From Pleomorphomonas sp. PLEO (GTDB taxonomy: Bacteria; Pseudomonadota; Alphaproteobacteria; Rhizobiales; Pleomorphomonadaceae), in assembly GCF_041320595.1 (NCBI RefSeq), contig NZ_CP166625.1:4772001-4836000 (forward strand): DNA of 64,000 nucleotides, given 5' to 3'. Each line of letters opens with the position of its first letter. Position 1 is the stretch's first letter. Both the position numbers and the translations under genes were made by a program. This document shows positions 1 to 7,973 of the stretch, piece by piece. Below the pieces are notes generated by a model. The model did not search any database, was not told the DNA's origin, and was given only the letters and a program-made list of their open reading frames with translations.

Positions 1-10
1 CCCGACGGGG

Positions 11-1096
11 GTGGAATTGGACAACAGACGAGCCACGCTGACCGATATCGCCGCCAAGGCCAAGGTCTCGAAAACGACGGTCGACCGCGTGCTGAATGGC
101 CGGGACGGCGTGAAGGAACGCACGCGGAATCAAGTGCTGTCGGCGGCGATCTCGCTTGGCTACCTTTCCCAAGATGAGGCTGGGGTGCCGAGGGTCATCG
201 ACGTGGAAGAACTGCCGGCGCCCCCGCCCGCCGCGGAGCCCGCGCGCCCGCTCGTTCTCGACTTCGTCCTTCCGGGCGGCGCCAATATGTTCATCACGAT
301 GTTGGCCGCAGGCCTCACCCGCGCCGCCCAAAAGGAAGGCGTTGAAGCGCGCGTTCGCTCCATCAAGGGATTCGATCCCGAGGCGTTGGCCGAGGTACTA
401 TCGGGCCTGGCCGGTCAGTCGCAGGGAATTGGTGTGATTGGCGTCGACCATCCGGCGGTGCGGGAGGCCATTCGCAACGTCGCCCGCTCGGGCGTGCCGG
501 TTCTCACCCTGGTCTCCGACATCTCAAACGTGGCGACCGCAGGCTATGTCGGCATCGACAACCGCACGGCGGGGCGCCTCGCTGGCCATCTGCTCGGCCG
601 CTTCGTCGGCAAGCGGGCCGGATCGGTAGCTCTGTTCGCTGGTGCGCTTGCCTACCGAGGTCACGAAGAGCGCGAAATGGGATTTCGCCATGTGCTGCAG
701 GAGCGCTACCCGAACCTCGTCATTGCCGTGCATCGCGAAATCCAGGACGACCCTACCCGCGCTTACGCTGAGGCGAAGGCGGTTCTGTCCGAGTTGCCCG
801 ATCTAGTGGGCCTCTACAACATCGGCGCCGGAAACCGGGGGGTGGGGCAAGCGTTGAGCGAGTCTGGTCGGGCTGGGGATATCGTCTTTGTCGGCCATGA
901 TCTGTCCGAGCATACGCGGCGCCTGCTGCTTTCCGGGGTGATGGACGTGGCGATCGATCAAAATCCGGAAGCTTTGGCGCGTCTCTCGGTGCAACGCCTA
1001 GTCGCCGCCGTTCGCGGCGAGGTGCTTGCGCCTTTATCACCCCTGCCGGTGCTGCCGGTATTCAGTGAGAATATTCCCGCCGATTTCGGAGATTGA
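11..1096 (+). CDS. LacI-family transcriptional regulator
   Basis: A sugar-responsive repressor/activator type protein of 361 residues, slightly longer than the usual 330-350. The N-terminus (about residues 8-55) is a LacI-type helix-turn-helix with the typical TLTDIAAKAKVSKTTVDRVL stretch. The rest, from about residue 80, is a periplasmic-binding-protein-like sensor domain of the ribose/sugar type. The GTG at 11 follows a GACGGGG stretch and puts the HTH at the normal distance from the N-terminus, but a start upstream of the window cannot be excluded. It converges with the aldolase gene to its right. It may control genes left of the window or the adjacent deoxyhexose cluster. The ligand is not deducible from sequence. 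Confidence 0.85.
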   Translation: MELDNRRATLTDIAAKAKVSKTTVDRVLNGRDGVKERTRNQVLSAAISLGYLSQDEAGVPRVIDVEELPAPPPAAEPARPLVLDFVLPGGANMFITMLAAGLTRAAQKEGVEARVRSIKGFDPEALAEVLSGLAGQSQGIGVIGVDHPAVREAIRNVARSGVPVLTLVSDISNVATAGYVGIDNRTAGRLAGHLLGRFVGKRAGSVALFAGALAYRGHEEREMGFRHVLQERYPNLVIAVHREIQDDPTRAYAEAKAVLSELPDLVGLYNIGAGNRGVGQALSESGRAGDIVFVGHDLSEHTRRLLLSGVMDVAIDQNPEALARLSVQRLVAAVRGEVLAPLSPLPVLPVFSENIPADFGD

Positions 1097-1155
1097 AATA
1101 AAGTGGACGACGACACCTGTGCGGCCAGCAAGTACCGTCGTCCGCCGGAAGGTCC

Positions 1156-2055
1156 TTAGAGAAGACCTGCTCTTCGGAGCGCGGCTTCGACGACCGGCTT
1201 GTTTGCCGGATCGATGGGGGCGGCCGGTGGCAGTACCGCAACGGAAATATCCTGGCCGGTCAGGCGCATCGCTTCCTTTACCACCGCGTAGAACGGATTC
1301 TCGATGGCGTAGAGATTGGGGACGTGGACGAGCCGCTGCTGCAGCGCCACCGCCGTGGCGTGATCACTCTTGCGATAGGCCTCGTAGATGCCCACCGTCA
1401 GTTCAGGCGCGAAATTGGCCGAAGCCGGCACGACACCGTCGCCGCCCATGATCAGGGTGCCGTAGAGATATTCGTCATATCCGGCGAAGACCAGGAAGTC
1501 GGGCCGGGCGTCCTTGATGACGTGGATGGCGCGACGGATATGGCTCAGCGTGTCGACCGTATCCTTGAGGCCGGCGATAACAGGGCAATCAACAGCCAGA
1601 CGCTTCAGCAGATCCGGCGACAAGTCCTGCTTGGTGACACCGGGGAAATTGTAGATCATCAGAGGCAGTTCCACCGCCTCCGCCGTGTCGCGGAAATAGC
1701 GGTAGATATTCGCCTCGGACAAAGCGGCATAATAGGGATTGATCGCCACGACGCCATCGGCTCCGTGCGCCTTGGCGTGAAGGCCAAAGCGAATGGTCTC
1801 TGTCGTGCTCGGCCAGGAAATCCCAATCAGGGTCAGCAGGCGACCAGCAACTTTCTCCAGACAGAATTCGGCGATCTCAAGACGCATCTCGGCTGACATG
1901 TGGGCCGTTTCGCCAGCGCTGCCGAGAAAGAACAGGCCATGGACGCCGCTACCGACGAGGCGGTCGATGAGACGGCCCTGACCTTCACGATCGAACTTAC
2001 CGTCGGCGGTAAACAGGGTGACGACGGGCGGGATGACGCCGTGAAAACGTGACAA
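1156..2055 (-). CDS. DapA-family aldolase, probable 2-keto-3-deoxy-L-fuconate type aldolase
   Basis: A 299-residue TIM-barrel Schiff-base aldolase of the dihydrodipicolinate synthase family. Family hallmarks seen are the N-terminal RFHGVIPPVVTLF, the GSAGE motif near residue 45, the YNFPG tyrosine motif near 135 and the Schiff-base lysine in AGLKDT near 162. In this neighbourhood the inferred reaction is cleavage of a 2-keto-3-deoxy-6-deoxyhexonate to pyruvate and lactaldehyde rather than lysine synthesis. DapA-type enzymes sit in comparable fucose clusters such as that of Campylobacter jejuni. The start codon is TTG, with AGGAGA about 8 nt upstream and no better in-frame start nearby. It is the last gene of the minus-strand operon, 82 bp after fucO. 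Confidence 0.8.
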   Translation of the reverse strand: MSRFHGVIPPVVTLFTADGKFDREGQGRLIDRLVGSGVHGLFFLGSAGETAHMSAEMRLEIAEFCLEKVAGRLLTLIGISWPSTTETIRFGLHAKAHGADGVVAINPYYAALSEANIYRYFRDTAEAVELPLMIYNFPGVTKQDLSPDLLKRLAVDCPVIAGLKDTVDTLSHIRRAIHVIKDARPDFLVFAGYDEYLYGTLIMGGDGVVPASANFAPELTVGIYEAYRKSDHATAVALQQRLVHVPNLYAIENPFYAVVKEAMRLTGQDISVAVLPPAAPIDPANKPVVEAALRRAGLL

Positions 2056-2137
2056 TAGAAAATCTCCTCTGGTTCATTGGCAGGGCGTGACCCTCGGCCA
2101 CGCCCTCGATAGGCATGAGGGTGAAAACCAGCCCGGA

Positions 2138-3289
2138 TCAGAGGATCGAGCGGTAGAGCGCCTCGATGTCCGCAATGTTGGTATCGCGCGGGTTGCCACC
2201 GGTGCAGACGTCGGCGAACGCCGCCTTGGCGAGCGCCGGAATGTCGTCGGCCTTGACGCCGACTTCGCTCAGCTTGGCGGGAATACCGACATCGGTGGAG
2301 AGCTTCTGGACGGCGGCGACAGCCGCCTTGCGGGCTTCGGCAATCGACATGGCCTCGGTACCCTTGACGCCAAGCGCGGCGGCGATGGCGCGATATTTCT
2401 CACCAGTGAAGTCGGCATTGTAGGCCATCAGCGTCGGCAGCAGCACTGCGTTGGCGACACCGTGCGGCGTGTTGTAGAAGGCGCCGAGCGGATGGGCCAT
2501 GCCGTGCACCAGACCAAGGCCGACGTTGGAAAAGCCCATGCCGGCGACATACTGACCGAGAGCCATCTCCTCCACGCCCTTGGGATCGCCAGCGCACGAA
2601 GCGCGCAGCGACCGGCCGATGATCTCGATCGCCTTGATATGCAGCGCGTCAGTCAGCTCCCAGGCCCCCTTGGTGATGTAGCCCTCGATGGCGTGGGTCA
2701 ACGCGTCCATGCCGGTGGCGGCCTTGAGCGGCTTGGGCATGGTGGCCATCAGCTCGCTGTCGATAATGGCGACCAGCGGAATGTCATGCGGGTCGATGCA
2801 AACGAACTTGCGGCGCTTTTCCTCGTCGGTAATGACGTAGTTGATGGTCACCTCGGCGGCGGTGCCGGCGGTCGTCGCCAGCGCGATAATCGGCACCGAC
2901 GGCTTCTTGGTGGGGGCGAAGCCTTCGAGGCTGCGCACGTCGGCGAATTCCGGATTGTTGGTGATGATGCCGATCGCCTTGGCGGTATCCTGCGGCGAAC
3001 CGCCGCCGATGGCGACGAGGTAATCGGCCTTGGCGGCTGCGAAGGCGGCGACGCCCTGCTTGACGACACCGATAGTCGGATTGGGCATGACCTTGTCGAA
3101 CAGCTCGTAAGCCAGACCGGCCGCGTCCATCAGGCTCGTCACCTTGGCAACCGTGCCGGCCTTGACCAGCACCGCGTCGGTAACCACCAGCGCCTTCTTG
3201 TAGCCGCGGCGCTGCGCCTCACCGACCAGCTCGGCACGGGCGCCGGCGCCGAAATAGGACGTCTCGTTGAGAATCATGCGATGGGACAT
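2138..3289 (-). CDS. fucO: Lactaldehyde reductase (iron-containing alcohol dehydrogenase)
   Basis: Group III Fe-dependent alcohol dehydrogenase, 383 residues, closely resembling E. coli FucO over its whole length. It shows the GGGSPQDTAKAIGI NAD-binding stretch, TTAGTAAEVT, the metal-binding DALTHAIEGY and GLVHGMAHPLGAFYNTPHG segments, and a C-terminal CTGGNPRDT. It interconverts L-lactaldehyde and L-1,2-propanediol with NAD(H). This fits disposal of the lactaldehyde released by the neighbouring aldolase, which points to a 6-deoxyhexose substrate. The ATG at 3289 was chosen over an upstream in-frame start at 3355 because AAGGAA lies just before it and family homology begins there. Confidence 0.92.
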   Translation of the reverse strand: MSHRMILNETSYFGAGARAELVGEAQRRGYKKALVVTDAVLVKAGTVAKVTSLMDAAGLAYELFDKVMPNPTIGVVKQGVAAFAAAKADYLVAIGGGSPQDTAKAIGIITNNPEFADVRSLEGFAPTKKPSVPIIALATTAGTAAEVTINYVITDEEKRRKFVCIDPHDIPLVAIIDSELMATMPKPLKAATGMDALTHAIEGYITKGAWELTDALHIKAIEIIGRSLRASCAGDPKGVEEMALGQYVAGMGFSNVGLGLVHGMAHPLGAFYNTPHGVANAVLLPTLMAYNADFTGEKYRAIAAALGVKGTEAMSIAEARKAAVAAVQKLSTDVGIPAKLSEVGVKADDIPALAKAAFADVCTGGNPRDTNIADIEALYRSIL

Positions 3290-3314
3290 TGGGATTTTCC
3301 TTGTTGCCGCCGAA

Positions 3315-4187
3315 CTAGTTGGCGATCCGGTAGACGCGCGCCGCATTGAGCGCAAAAATCTTCATGAGAGCAGTTTCCCCACATTGCGCGACCACGCCGT
3401 GGACGGCATCAAGCCAAGGGCGAAGCGGCGTTCCGAGTTTGCAAACGGGATAGTTCGACGCCCAGATCAGACGATCCTCGCCGAAAACCTCGAAGCAGAA
3501 ATCGATGGCGCGCCGAATCGACTCCTTGGCCGATCCGAGATCCAGACCAGACAGCTTGCACGCCACGTTCGGGCACTCGCCCAACTGGGAGAATCCGACG
3601 CGCCAGGTTGCCAACTTCGGGCTGTCAGGCCCTTCGCTCAGAAAGGCGGGGCCGGGGTTGCCACAATGGTCAAGGACAATCCGTGTTTCAGGAGCTGCCT
3701 TGGCAAGCGCCGCGAGATCACCAAGTTCGCCTTGGCGCATGCAAGCGTCAAACGCGAGGTCCAGCTCTCCGAGGCGCTTGATGTTAGCCACGAACTCCGG
3801 CTTGATGCAGACTCCCGCCGGGCTGGCAGGCGTATGCAGCACATGCCTAACGCCCTTGAGGCCGGCGTCTCCCAGCCAGGGCGCCAGTTCGTCGCGCACG
3901 TTTTCGCTCAAGAGGTCGGCCGCGACAACCGCGCCCGCCAATGGACTGTCGCCCTTCCGGATGCGATCGAGGATCAGCTGGTTCTCGTGCGCCCTGTCCT
4001 GCGGCGAAGCGTCGATCTCCACGTAAATAGCGCGATCGAGCTGCCACTCACCATTTGAAGGGCCAGCCTCGGAGCGCCAATCATCCAAAGTAAAGGTTCG
4101 CAGGAGCGAGGGCGCCTCCGGAAGCCAAGGCGGCACAAAGTCTGCCATATCCCAAAGGTGCAAATGGGCATCGATAATCGGAAGCAT
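3315..4187 (-). CDS. Amidohydrolase-family sugar lactonase, probable L-fuconolactonase
   Basis: A 290-residue metal-dependent hydrolase of the Amidohydro_2 / TIM-barrel family. Metal-site motifs are HLHLWD near the N-terminus, the conserved LDHCGNPG around residue 170 and SNYPVCK near 245; an Asn stands where some relatives have Asp. Within this cluster the likely job is hydrolysis of L-fucono-lactone, made by the sugar dehydrogenase, to L-fuconate. Amidohydrolases in that role are known in bacterial non-phosphorylating fucose routes. It lies 25 bp upstream of fucO in the same operon. Its assignment to fucose rather than another deoxyhexose is inference from context. Confidence 0.78.
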   Translation of the reverse strand: MLPIIDAHLHLWDMADFVPPWLPEAPSLLRTFTLDDWRSEAGPSNGEWQLDRAIYVEIDASPQDRAHENQLILDRIRKGDSPLAGAVVAADLLSENVRDELAPWLGDAGLKGVRHVLHTPASPAGVCIKPEFVANIKRLGELDLAFDACMRQGELGDLAALAKAAPETRIVLDHCGNPGPAFLSEGPDSPKLATWRVGFSQLGECPNVACKLSGLDLGSAKESIRRAIDFCFEVFGEDRLIWASNYPVCKLGTPLRPWLDAVHGVVAQCGETALMKIFALNAARVYRIAN

Positions 4188-4339
4188 GAAATGTCTCTCC
4201 GGGACGGCTTCAGCCGGGGGACCCGTCGACCTGATGGATGCATCAGACCGGCGGGCGAACGCTCCGGATCGGAATGAATAAGCATCCGCCTGTCTGCCCG
4301 ATCGGCGCGGCGGATGCTGCTTGGCAGGCTCCGTCCCGT

Positions 4340-5290
4340 TCAGCCGCCGGCCTTGCCGCCATTACCGGGCAGCACGTCCCAGCCAGCATCCATCACCGGC
4401 GCCAGGATCGCCTCCACCTGCTTGAGCAGAGTGGCGTCCGGCTCGCTATCGGCCCAGCGGGCATTTTCCCGGACATTATGGGCGTTCGCGGTGCCGACCA
4501 CGGTGGTGGCGATGCCGTGCTCGTGGCCGGTGGTCAGCGCGAAGCGCATCGCCAGTTCGGAGATATCTGTTCCCGCCAAGGTGCAAAGGCGTGCTGCGGC
4601 GGCCACCAGCTCGAAAACGCGCTCGTTGCCCGGATGCCAGGAGGGCGCGCCGCGCGTCGTCAGCAATCCCATGCCGAGCGGGCTGGCGTTGAGCACGCCA
4701 ATGCCCGCCGCCGCGAGGCGCTCGGCCACCGGCGCCAGTCGCCGATCCTGCAGGGTATAGGTGCAATAGGCCATCACCGTATCGACCTGCTCTTCGACGG
4801 CTATCTTTTCGACAACGTCGAGGCGGTAACCGGTGACACCAATGAAGCGGACCACGCCCTCTTCCTTCAGCTTGCGCAGCGTCGGCAACGCTTCGTTCCT
4901 GAGTTGGGCAAGGTCGCCGTATTCGATGTCGTGGCACTGGATGACATCGATATGATCGGTGCCAAGGCGCCCGAGGCTGGCCTCGATCGACCGCTTGGTT
5001 GCGTCGGCGGAAAAATCCCAGTCCTGGTCACCGTAGCGGCCGATCTTGGTCGCCAGCGTGTAGCTCTGGCGAGCGAAGCCCTTCAGCGCTTTGCCAAGCG
5101 CCGTTTCCGCCGTTGTCAGGCCGTAGTAGGGCGCGACATCGAAGTAATTGAGGTCGCATTCGAGTGCCGTGGCCACGGTGGCATCCGCTTCGTCCTGCGA
5201 CACCGGATGGTAGATGCTGCCCAGCGACGCAGCTCCCATCGCCAAAGCCGGAACCTCAATCCCGGTCCTCCCCAGATCATGGCGTCTCAT
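4340..5290 (-). CDS. Aldo/keto reductase, probable L-fucose/L-galactose 1-dehydrogenase
   Basis: A 316-residue NAD(P)-dependent aldo/keto reductase. The catalytic tetrad is visible as D and Y in YFDVAPYYG (near residues 49-57), K in LATKIGRYG and H in DVIQCHDIEYG. The family most resembles L-galactose/L-fucose dehydrogenases, which oxidise the C1 hydroxyl to the lactone; this would be the first oxidative step after mutarotation. It is cotranscribed with the dehydratase gene upstream (38 bp gap) and the lactonase gene downstream (152 bp gap). Sugar specificity cannot be read from the sequence. Confidence 0.8.
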   Translation of the reverse strand: MRRHDLGRTGIEVPALAMGAASLGSIYHPVSQDEADATVATALECDLNYFDVAPYYGLTTAETALGKALKGFARQSYTLATKIGRYGDQDWDFSADATKRSIEASLGRLGTDHIDVIQCHDIEYGDLAQLRNEALPTLRKLKEEGVVRFIGVTGYRLDVVEKIAVEEQVDTVMAYCTYTLQDRRLAPVAERLAAAGIGVLNASPLGMGLLTTRGAPSWHPGNERVFELVAAAARLCTLAGTDISELAMRFALTTGHEHGIATTVVGTANAHNVRENARWADSEPDATLLKQVEAILAPVMDAGWDVLPGNGGKAGG

Positions 5291-5327
5291 TGTCTTCCCT
5301 CTCCTTGATGTGATTTCGCTTCAGGCC

Positions 5328-6473
5328 CTACTCCCTGCCGTCAGGAACGAGCCGCAAACCGGCTCTCTCCGGCCTGACGTGCGGGCCTTGAGGAACTGTC
5401 CAGGCTCCGGCGCGCCGACTGGCACCGATACCAGGTTCGTCGATTTTGATGCCGAGCCCCGGTTCGTCGCCGAGCCGGATGCCGCCGTTCTCGATCTCCT
5501 GGTCGACCGTGATGCCAAAGGGCGGTTCGAGATTCTGGATCTCGTGGCCAATATGGTTGCTCACCGAGGCGGCGGCGTGCGACACGGGATTGCCGTTGTA
5601 GCCGACGGGACTGACCGGCAGATCGAAGGCCCGAGCCAGGTTGGCCACGCGCAGGAAGTGGGTGATGCCCCAGCAACTGCCGGGCTGCAGGATGTCGATG
5701 GCACCGGCGGCAACGAAAGGCCGGAACTGCTCCAGGCCAGTCAGGTTTTCGCCGGAGGCAACGGACGCACGGACGGATTCGGTCACGGCCCGATGGCCGT
5801 CGACGTCCCATCGTCGGACCGGCTCCTCGATCCAGGTAAGGTCAACCTGTTCTTCGATGGCGGCAACGTGGCGGACTGCCTGCTTACGTGACCAGGATTC
5901 GTTGGCATCGAACATCAGAGCCGGTTTGTGGCTGTTGACCAAAAGCGCGTCCCGCACCGCCAGCAGACGGCGGATGTCGGCCTCGACGTCGCGACCACCC
6001 TTGAGTTTGGCGGCGGTAAATCCTCGTTCGGCCCAGGTCCGGTAGAGTGCCACAAGCACTTCGTCGTCGAGCCCTCCATCGAGCACCGAGGCGTAGCCGG
6101 GAACGAACCGGTCGGCGCCGCCGAGCAAACGCCACAGCGGCTCACCGGCCAGCTTGCCCTTGATGTCCCACAAAGCCATGTCGGCGGCACCTATGGCGCC
6201 AAAGACGCTGCCGCAATGACCACTTTTGAAAACATGGGCCTGCATGCGGTCGTAGAGCGCGGCAACCGTGCGCGGGTCATTCCCTTCGAGGGCCGGAAAG
6301 ACGCGGTCGATATCGGCGTGACCGCCGAGCCCCACGCCCTCGACCCCTACGTCGGTCTCCAGTATGAGGATGGGAACTTCGGTCACGCCCGAGGCTATCA
6401 CCCCGTTGACGTCGCCGATCGGGCGTTTCCAGTCGCAAACCGTCGTCAGGCTGCGGTAGCCGGTGATCTTCAT
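5328..6473 (-). CDS. Enolase-superfamily (mandelate racemase-like) sugar acid dehydratase
   Basis: A 381-residue enolase-superfamily protein with an N-terminal capping domain and a C-terminal barrel. Metal ligands are recognisable as D in MFDANESW, E in WIEEP and E in ASGEN, and the first-strand lysine is in AAKLKGG. In context it should dehydrate the sugar acid (fuconate) to the 2-keto-3-deoxy acid. Notably, the position that carries Asp in the His-Asp dyad of mandelate racemase-type members reads Gly here (LQPGSCWG), so the mechanism or substrate may differ. The start at 6473 (MKITGYRS) matches the family N-terminus. It is the first gene of the minus-strand operon, with a palindromic operator upstream. 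Confidence 0.75.
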   Translation of the reverse strand: MKITGYRSLTTVCDWKRPIGDVNGVIASGVTEVPILILETDVGVEGVGLGGHADIDRVFPALEGNDPRTVAALYDRMQAHVFKSGHCGSVFGAIGAADMALWDIKGKLAGEPLWRLLGGADRFVPGYASVLDGGLDDEVLVALYRTWAERGFTAAKLKGGRDVEADIRRLLAVRDALLVNSHKPALMFDANESWSRKQAVRHVAAIEEQVDLTWIEEPVRRWDVDGHRAVTESVRASVASGENLTGLEQFRPFVAAGAIDILQPGSCWGITHFLRVANLARAFDLPVSPVGYNGNPVSHAAASVSNHIGHEIQNLEPPFGITVDQEIENGGIRLGDEPGLGIKIDEPGIGASRRAGAWTVPQGPHVRPERAGLRLVPDGRE

Positions 6474-6530
6474 GAACTTCCCTCTCGCGTGCAGCAACAG
6501 GATGGCAGGCTGACTTCACACGCTGTAAAC

Positions 6531-6555
6531 ATGATACATAATATGTATTATGATT
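6531..6555. promoter_or_regulatory. Palindromic operator between dehydratase operon and FadR-type regulator
   Basis: An AT-rich near-perfect palindrome, core ATACATAATATGTATTA at 6534-6550, stands in the GC-rich intergenic region upstream of the dehydratase gene and upstream of the divergent GntR/FadR gene. A close relative (14 of 17 core positions, other strand) precedes the MFS gene at 9283-9307. It is inferred to be the binding site of the FadR-type regulator encoded at 6730. Confidence 0.65.
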
Positions 6556-6729
6556 CATGTCGGCAATCCCGAAAGTTCCCGATACGTCAGAGCGCGTAGA
6601 TTGCCGGACCCACGCAATCTTCAGCTGGCCACTGCCGACAGGCGTCCAGTTGTTGACGATTCGATGGGCGTGTTATGAGGAGCAATGCAGGGTGGCTGCG
6701 GATTTGGCGACGGTAAGCGAGGGGCAGAC

Positions 6730-7497
6730 GTGATCGATCGGCAAGAGACGGCGGGTGAGCTGACAGCACCCGATCAGGCCGCGTTCGTGCGCCGCCCACG
6801 CCTCGCCAGCGCGGTGGTCGACCACCTCACCCACGCCATTGTCACTGAGGTCTACCCGGCGGGAACATCGCTTCCGACCGAAAGCGCGCTCTGCGACATC
6901 TACAAGGTCAGCCGCACGGTGATTCGCGAGGTATCGACGACGCTCGCCGAGAAGGGGCTGGTCAACAGCCAGCAAGGACGCGGGACCATCGTCCTCGATC
7001 AATTTCACTGGAACATGCTCGACCCGACAGTGCTCTCCGCGCTATTCCAGCGGCACGATGGAGTCGAGTTTCTCGACAACATGATCGAGATCCGCACCCA
7101 GCTCGAGTGCTCCATGGCCGCCAAGGCGGCGCGACGCATCGGCGACCTCGAGATCAGCGAACTTGGCCGCTTGCTCGGCCGCCTTGAGGCGATGATGAAC
7201 GATCCGGTGGCCTATGCCGCCGGCGACATCGAGTTCCACAATTTCATCATGAGCCTGTCGGGCGACCGACTCGGCAGGGCCATTGTCACAGGCCTCCAGG
7301 GGCAGGCGCTGACCACTCGGGGCTATAGCGGCCACCCGACGATCACCGACATCGCCGAGACCCATCGGGCGCATGTTGCCATCGTCTCGGCCATCGCCCG
7401 CCACGACGCCGTCGCGGCTTCCGCGGCAATGGGCACCCATATCGCTGATGCCTGGAAACATCGCCGTCAGGCGCCAGGAACATCCAGCGCCTCGTAA
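6730..7497 (+). CDS. GntR-family (FadR subfamily) transcriptional regulator
   Basis: A 255-residue regulator. The winged HTH spans roughly residues 18-85, with PTESALCDIYKVSRTVIREV as recognition segment. The all-helical FCD ligand domain follows, with metal-binding histidines in FHNFIM and ETHRAHVAIVSAI. It is divergent from the deoxyhexose operon and is the probable repressor of both transcription units through the paired palindromes. The GTG at 6730 is preferred because GAGGGG is well spaced before it. An in-frame ATG at 6685 would add 15 residues but has its GGAG only 2 nt away. Confidence 0.85.
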   Translation: MIDRQETAGELTAPDQAAFVRRPRLASAVVDHLTHAIVTEVYPAGTSLPTESALCDIYKVSRTVIREVSTTLAEKGLVNSQQGRGTIVLDQFHWNMLDPTVLSALFQRHDGVEFLDNMIEIRTQLECSMAAKAARRIGDLEISELGRLLGRLEAMMNDPVAYAAGDIEFHNFIMSLSGDRLGRAIVTGLQGQALTTRGYSGHPTITDIAETHRAHVAIVSAIARHDAVAASAAMGTHIADAWKHRRQAPGTSSAS

Positions 7498-7542
7498 CCG
7501 GCGCGGCCGACGTGCCTCTGGCTCTCCAGAGAGCACGCCTTT

Positions 7543-7896
7543 TCAGGGCTGCTCGGCAAGCGAATAGATGCGTTCCATCTCGAGCCATGTCGATCCTTCC
7601 GGGCCGCAGGGCAGCGTCTTCTGGAAGGTCCGCATCAGCGCATCCCAGGCTTTGACGTCCTCGTTGGCAGCGTCTCGCTCCACTTTGGCCGCCGGATCGA
7701 AGCGATCGCCCTGCTCCATGATCATGAACATGCGGTTCCCGATCAGATAGATCTCGAGTTCGCGGATATCGTCGGCGCGGATCGCGGCGGTCACTGCCGC
7801 CGGCGGTCCACTGGCGCGGTGCCAGTGGCGATAGAGAGCGACGCGTTCGGGGTCGTCATGAAGATCGACCGCGAAGCACTTACGCGTGGTTGTCAT
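7543..7896 (-). CDS. L-rhamnose/L-fucose mutarotase family protein (DUF718)
   Basis: A 117-residue protein of the RhaM/DUF718 mutarotase family, close to the usual 100-115. It interconverts alpha and beta anomers of 6-deoxyhexoses. Visible conserved parts are the N-terminal FAVDLHDDPERVALYRHWH, the IYLIGNRMFMIME core and the C-terminal WLEMERIYSL. It lies 77 bp downstream of the permease gene and is probably cotranscribed with it. Its presence with fucO is the main reason to assign the cluster to a deoxyhexose. Confidence 0.85.
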   Translation of the reverse strand: MTTTRKCFAVDLHDDPERVALYRHWHRASGPPAAVTAAIRADDIRELEIYLIGNRMFMIMEQGDRFDPAAKVERDAANEDVKAWDALMRTFQKTLPCGPEGSTWLEMERIYSLAEQP

Positions 7897-7973
7897 GGAT
7901 ACCTCCCTTTAGAAACGAGCGCCCGCCCCGACGATGCGCGTCAGGGCGGGTGGAGTGGCTGACCGTGACGGCC

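Noticed and set aside
2087-3349. Long plus-strand frame opposite fucO
   Set aside because: It is the antisense shadow of fucO in GC-rich DNA. The minus-strand protein matches FucO over its whole length, and the plus frame resembles nothing.
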